Source: Sphingobacteriales bacterium (lineage in GTDB: Bacteria; Bacteroidota; Bacteroidia; Chitinophagales; JADIYW01). Taken from it: a stretch of 64,000 bases of DNA. How positions within the stretch are numbered: the stretch's first letter is position 1; each line of letters starts with the position of its first letter. Shown here piece by piece: positions 62,039-64,000 of this stretch. The translations under genes were made by a program, and so were the position numbers. The stretch spans positions 124,001 through 188,000 of the forward strand of contig JADKIQ010000025.1 of NCBI GenBank assembly GCA_016721245.1, given 5' to 3'. The notes under the pieces are model-generated. The model did no database searches, was not told where the DNA came from, and saw only the letters and a program-made list of their open reading frames with translations.

Positions 62039-62063
62039 AGGCTCCGGTATTTTACCGGAGTCT
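62039..62063 (+). terminator. terminator between convergent genes
   Basis: Stem AGGCTCCGGTA/TACCGGAGTCT (one G-T pair) with loop TTT, followed by TTTATTTT on the plus strand. It serves the exported-protein gene and sits right after the ybfF-like stop of the opposite strand. Confidence 0.8.
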
Positions 62064-62064
62064 T

Positions 62065-62829
62065 TTATTTTAAGATAGTACTTACCTTTTCCAGAAACCC
62101 TTCCGGGTTTTCAGCATGGACCCAGTGTCCGGCGCCTTTCACTTCCAGGATGGTATTATCGGGAAAATATTTATCGCAGGCATCCCAGTTATCGGGATTG
62201 ATATAATTCGAAAGTTCTCCTTTGATGAAATAAGTTTTACCGGTAAAGATGTTATCTGATTTAGGAAAATCCATCAGCAATCTGTAATTCAAAATCAGTG
62301 CCTCAAAATTGCATTTCCATTCAAACTGTCCCTTTTCATCTCTGGATAAATTTTTCAGAATGAATTGCCGCACACCAAAATCATGAATTCTATTTTGAAG
62401 AAACTTATCGATGTCTTCCCGTTTCTCTGTAGACTTTAAAGGTGCTTCTGCCATGGCAAACAAAATCGTTTCATGTCCGCCATCGTAAAACGTGGGAGCA
62501 ATATCTACGACAATGAGTTTTTCAATTAATTCCGGATGCTGCAAGGCAAGTAACATGGCTACTTTGCCTCCCATGGAATGCCCAATGATATATGCTTGGG
62601 TGATTTGATGCTGCGCGCAAAACTCCATCATATCCTGCGCCAATACTTCATAACTCATTTCTTCGGTATGCGGTGAACGGCCATGGTTCCGCTGATCGAC
62701 AATATATACCTGATGTGTGGACGAAAGCTGTTTAGCGATGGTTTGCCAGTTATCCAACGAACCTAATAAACCATGCAAGATGATAATGGTGGAACCTGAT
62801 TCGCCGAGTTTTTTGTAGTTTAAGGTCAT
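62065..62829 (-). CDS. alpha/beta hydrolase, YbfF-like esterase
   Basis: 254 residues. LHGLLGSLDNWQTIAKQL, VDQRNHGRSPH, and the elbow IIGHSMGGKVAMLLAL with the nucleophile Ser are the YbfF/acyl-CoA esterase pattern; VVDIAPTFYDGGHE and GAGHWVHAENPEGF (His) complete it. Cytosolic esterase of broad or acyl-CoA specificity. Its ATG is 1 bp after the preceding gene's stop, so it belongs to the DUF58 operon by position. Confidence 0.9.
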   Translation of the reverse strand: MTLNYKKLGESGSTIIILHGLLGSLDNWQTIAKQLSSTHQVYIVDQRNHGRSPHTEEMSYEVLAQDMMEFCAQHQITQAYIIGHSMGGKVAMLLALQHPELIEKLIVVDIAPTFYDGGHETILFAMAEAPLKSTEKREDIDKFLQNRIHDFGVRQFILKNLSRDEKGQFEWKCNFEALILNYRLLMDFPKSDNIFTGKTYFIKGELSNYINPDNWDACDKYFPDNTILEVKGAGHWVHAENPEGFLEKVSTILK

Positions 62830-62830
62830 C

Positions 62831-63298
62831 TTATTCTTTCAAATCCGTACCGAAATTTTCATACATATTGGTGATTAGAAATTCGTGATTATGTTTCAGG
62901 AATGCATTTAAACATTTCAATGTGAACTCTATATCCTGATCATCCATAAAAATATTCTCAGAAGTAATTTCTTCTTTTTCACCCAACAGACCAAAGAGTA
63001 CCTTTTTCATTTTAATTTCCTGATACGAATAGGTCAGTGAAAATTTAAGCGGCAGATTTTCATTTTTATGTTCGTCTTCTACGTATAGTTCCGCATTAAA
63101 TTCAAATTCTAAATTATTCGAATCTTTGTACTTCACGGTAAAGAAAGTCCCGAATTCATCTTCAGACCGGATGCATTCTTTCCAATCTTCCTCCCAGGAA
63201 ACGGAGGTGAACATTTCCAGCACATCTGATCCGTACATATTCTCCCGGTCAGTGTATTTATCATTTTTCTCTAGGGTAGCGTCAAATTTCTTTATCAT
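62831..63298 (-). CDS. hypothetical acidic protein
   Basis: 155 residues, soluble, Glu/Asp/Lys-rich, no signal. Sequence such as MFTSVSWEEDWKECIRSEDEF and IFMDDQDIEFTLKCLNAFL is not one I recognise. Its ATG overlaps the DUF58 stop (ATGA, 63295-63298) and it precedes the YbfF-like gene by 1 bp, so it is the middle gene of a tight three-gene run. Confidence 0.7.
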   Translation of the reverse strand: MIKKFDATLEKNDKYTDRENMYGSDVLEMFTSVSWEEDWKECIRSEDEFGTFFTVKYKDSNNLEFEFNAELYVEDEHKNENLPLKFSLTYSYQEIKMKKVLFGLLGEKEEITSENIFMDDQDIEFTLKCLNAFLKHNHEFLITNMYENFGTDLKE

Positions 63299-64000
63299 AC
63301 CATTTTACTTCTCTTTACCAAATAAGACAATAAGACCGGCTGGAACCCTTCGTTGATATCGGCTTCCACGAAATCGATTTTGTATTGTGCACATTTCAGT
63401 TTCAGGTTGGCTTTGCGTTCCTGCATCTTTTGGATGTAAAAATCTTTCACCTGATTGGGCTGCAGTTTCAGCTCCTCGCCTGTTTCCAAATCCACAAATT
63501 TATAAGGACGGTTTTCAAACGTAAAATCCAACTCTTTCGATTTATCCATTACATGAAACAGGACCACTTCGTGTTTGCTGTGTTTTAAATGTTGCAGCGC
63601 CAGGAAGATGTCATTCTCATCGGTGCTGTCCAGCATATCACTAAATAAAATAACCAGTGAACGTTTATGAATGGAGTCTGCGATCTGATGCAGGCACTTT
63701 GCCGCATCCGTCGTCTTTTGCACCTGCGGATTGGTGAGCAACTTATACAATTCATTCATCAGCAACTGATGATGCAGTGCGTTGGTCTTTGCAGAAGTTT
63801 GGGTTTTAATTTCCGAGTCAAAAACGGTAAGCCCAACTGCATCGCGCTGTTTCTTCAGCATATGCATTAAAGCAGCGGATGCCACACAGGAAAATTCGAT
63901 TTTATTCAGTTTTCCCTTTCTCGCGTTCCTGCGGAAAATACATCGATGAAGAAGCGTCAATTACAATCTGGCATCGCAGATTCGTTTCTTCCTCAAATCG
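63295..64000 (-). pseudogene. DUF58 domain protein, partial, with one frameshift
   Basis: The C-terminal two thirds of a DUF58 (vWA-like) protein; the N-terminus is beyond the window. From base 64000 the frame reads RFEEETNLRCQIVIDASSSM and YFPQEREKGK, then runs into a stop. The following frame reads KLNKIEFSCVASAALMHMLK and continues to the end (VILFSDMLDSTDEND). Removing one A from the AAAA run near 63910 joins them. The DxSxS metal site (DASSS) is intact. DUF58 genes usually follow a MoxR ATPase gene, which would lie outside. Confidence 0.78.

Overview
The window looks like a chromosomal segment from an AT-rich member of the Bacteroidota, probably near the Chitinophagales/Sphingobacteriales; the order-level placement is inference. 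Support: promoters of the Bacteroidota type (-7 box TAnnTTTG) in front of all four tRNA genes and several protein genes; almost no Shine-Dalgarno sequences; and many families typical of the phylum (DUF3667, DUF983, DUF3089, DUF2809, RicT-like PSP1 protein, RHS core of the Bacteroidota form, lipoproteins and small beta-barrel proteins).

Layout. 1-4.8 kb: end of an SDR gene, then a forward run of MATE exporter, methyltransferase, atypical SDR, DUF3089 hydrolase and PAP2 phosphatase. 4.9-7.5 kb: tRNA-His, ahcY and a small MscS channel (minus). 7.5-12.9 kb: Crp/Fnr regulator diverging from a hydrolase-ftcD-AEC transporter run, a NUDIX gene, pyrE and DUF445. 13-17 kb: a haem operon, hemA followed by a hemC-hemD fusion, and a LysM protein diverging from kdsB. 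17.8-22.4 kb: an accessory patch with a small lipoprotein, FAD oxidase, tRNA-Ala, 500 bp of hairpin-rich non-coding DNA, an orphan RHS toxin tip with a candidate immunity lipoprotein, a beta-barrel gene whose 3' end runs into the RHS remnant, and tRNA-Cys. 22.5-31.5 kb: folB diverging from glutaryl-CoA dehydrogenase, DUF2809, a frameshifted LVIVD lipoprotein, dnaB, recJ and lptB. 31.6-39.8 kb: RES/Xre toxin-antitoxin, CDF metal exporter, polyprenyl synthase, hydrolase, RicT-like protein with a long Asn/Gln tail, holB and queD. 39.8-42.3 kb: pgk and gap, and tRNA-Glu. 42.4-53.3 kb: TPR protein, sulfatase plus beta-barrel, M61 peptidase, DUF3667, a LemA-TPM-TPM-TPM operon, two LEA14-like genes (the first frameshifted), DUF983 and HEAT. 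53.3-56.9 kb: flippase, asparagine-synthase-like enzyme and lipoprotein. 56.9-64 kb: aroQ, xerD, YitT, hydrolases, sigma factor plus small membrane protein, an exported protein behind a CAAA repeat, and a DUF58 operon cut by the window edge.

How it fits together. Most of the window is housekeeping: tetrapyrrole, pyrimidine, shikimate, pterin and KDO synthesis, lower glycolysis, replication and repair, and envelope biogenesis. The most interesting part is the orphan RHS module at 20.0-21.2 kb: RHS core sequence, a C-terminal domain with an HETVH metallopeptidase-like motif, and a 4-nt-overlapping lipoprotein gene, detached from any full-length RHS gene.

Caveats. Three genes (LVIVD lipoprotein, LEA14-like lipoprotein, DUF58 protein) each carry one apparent single-base indel in a short homopolymer; sequencing error is at least as likely as gene decay. 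Intergenic DNA repeatedly shows degenerate 7-bp-periodic repeats. All functions are assigned by reading motifs, without database search.
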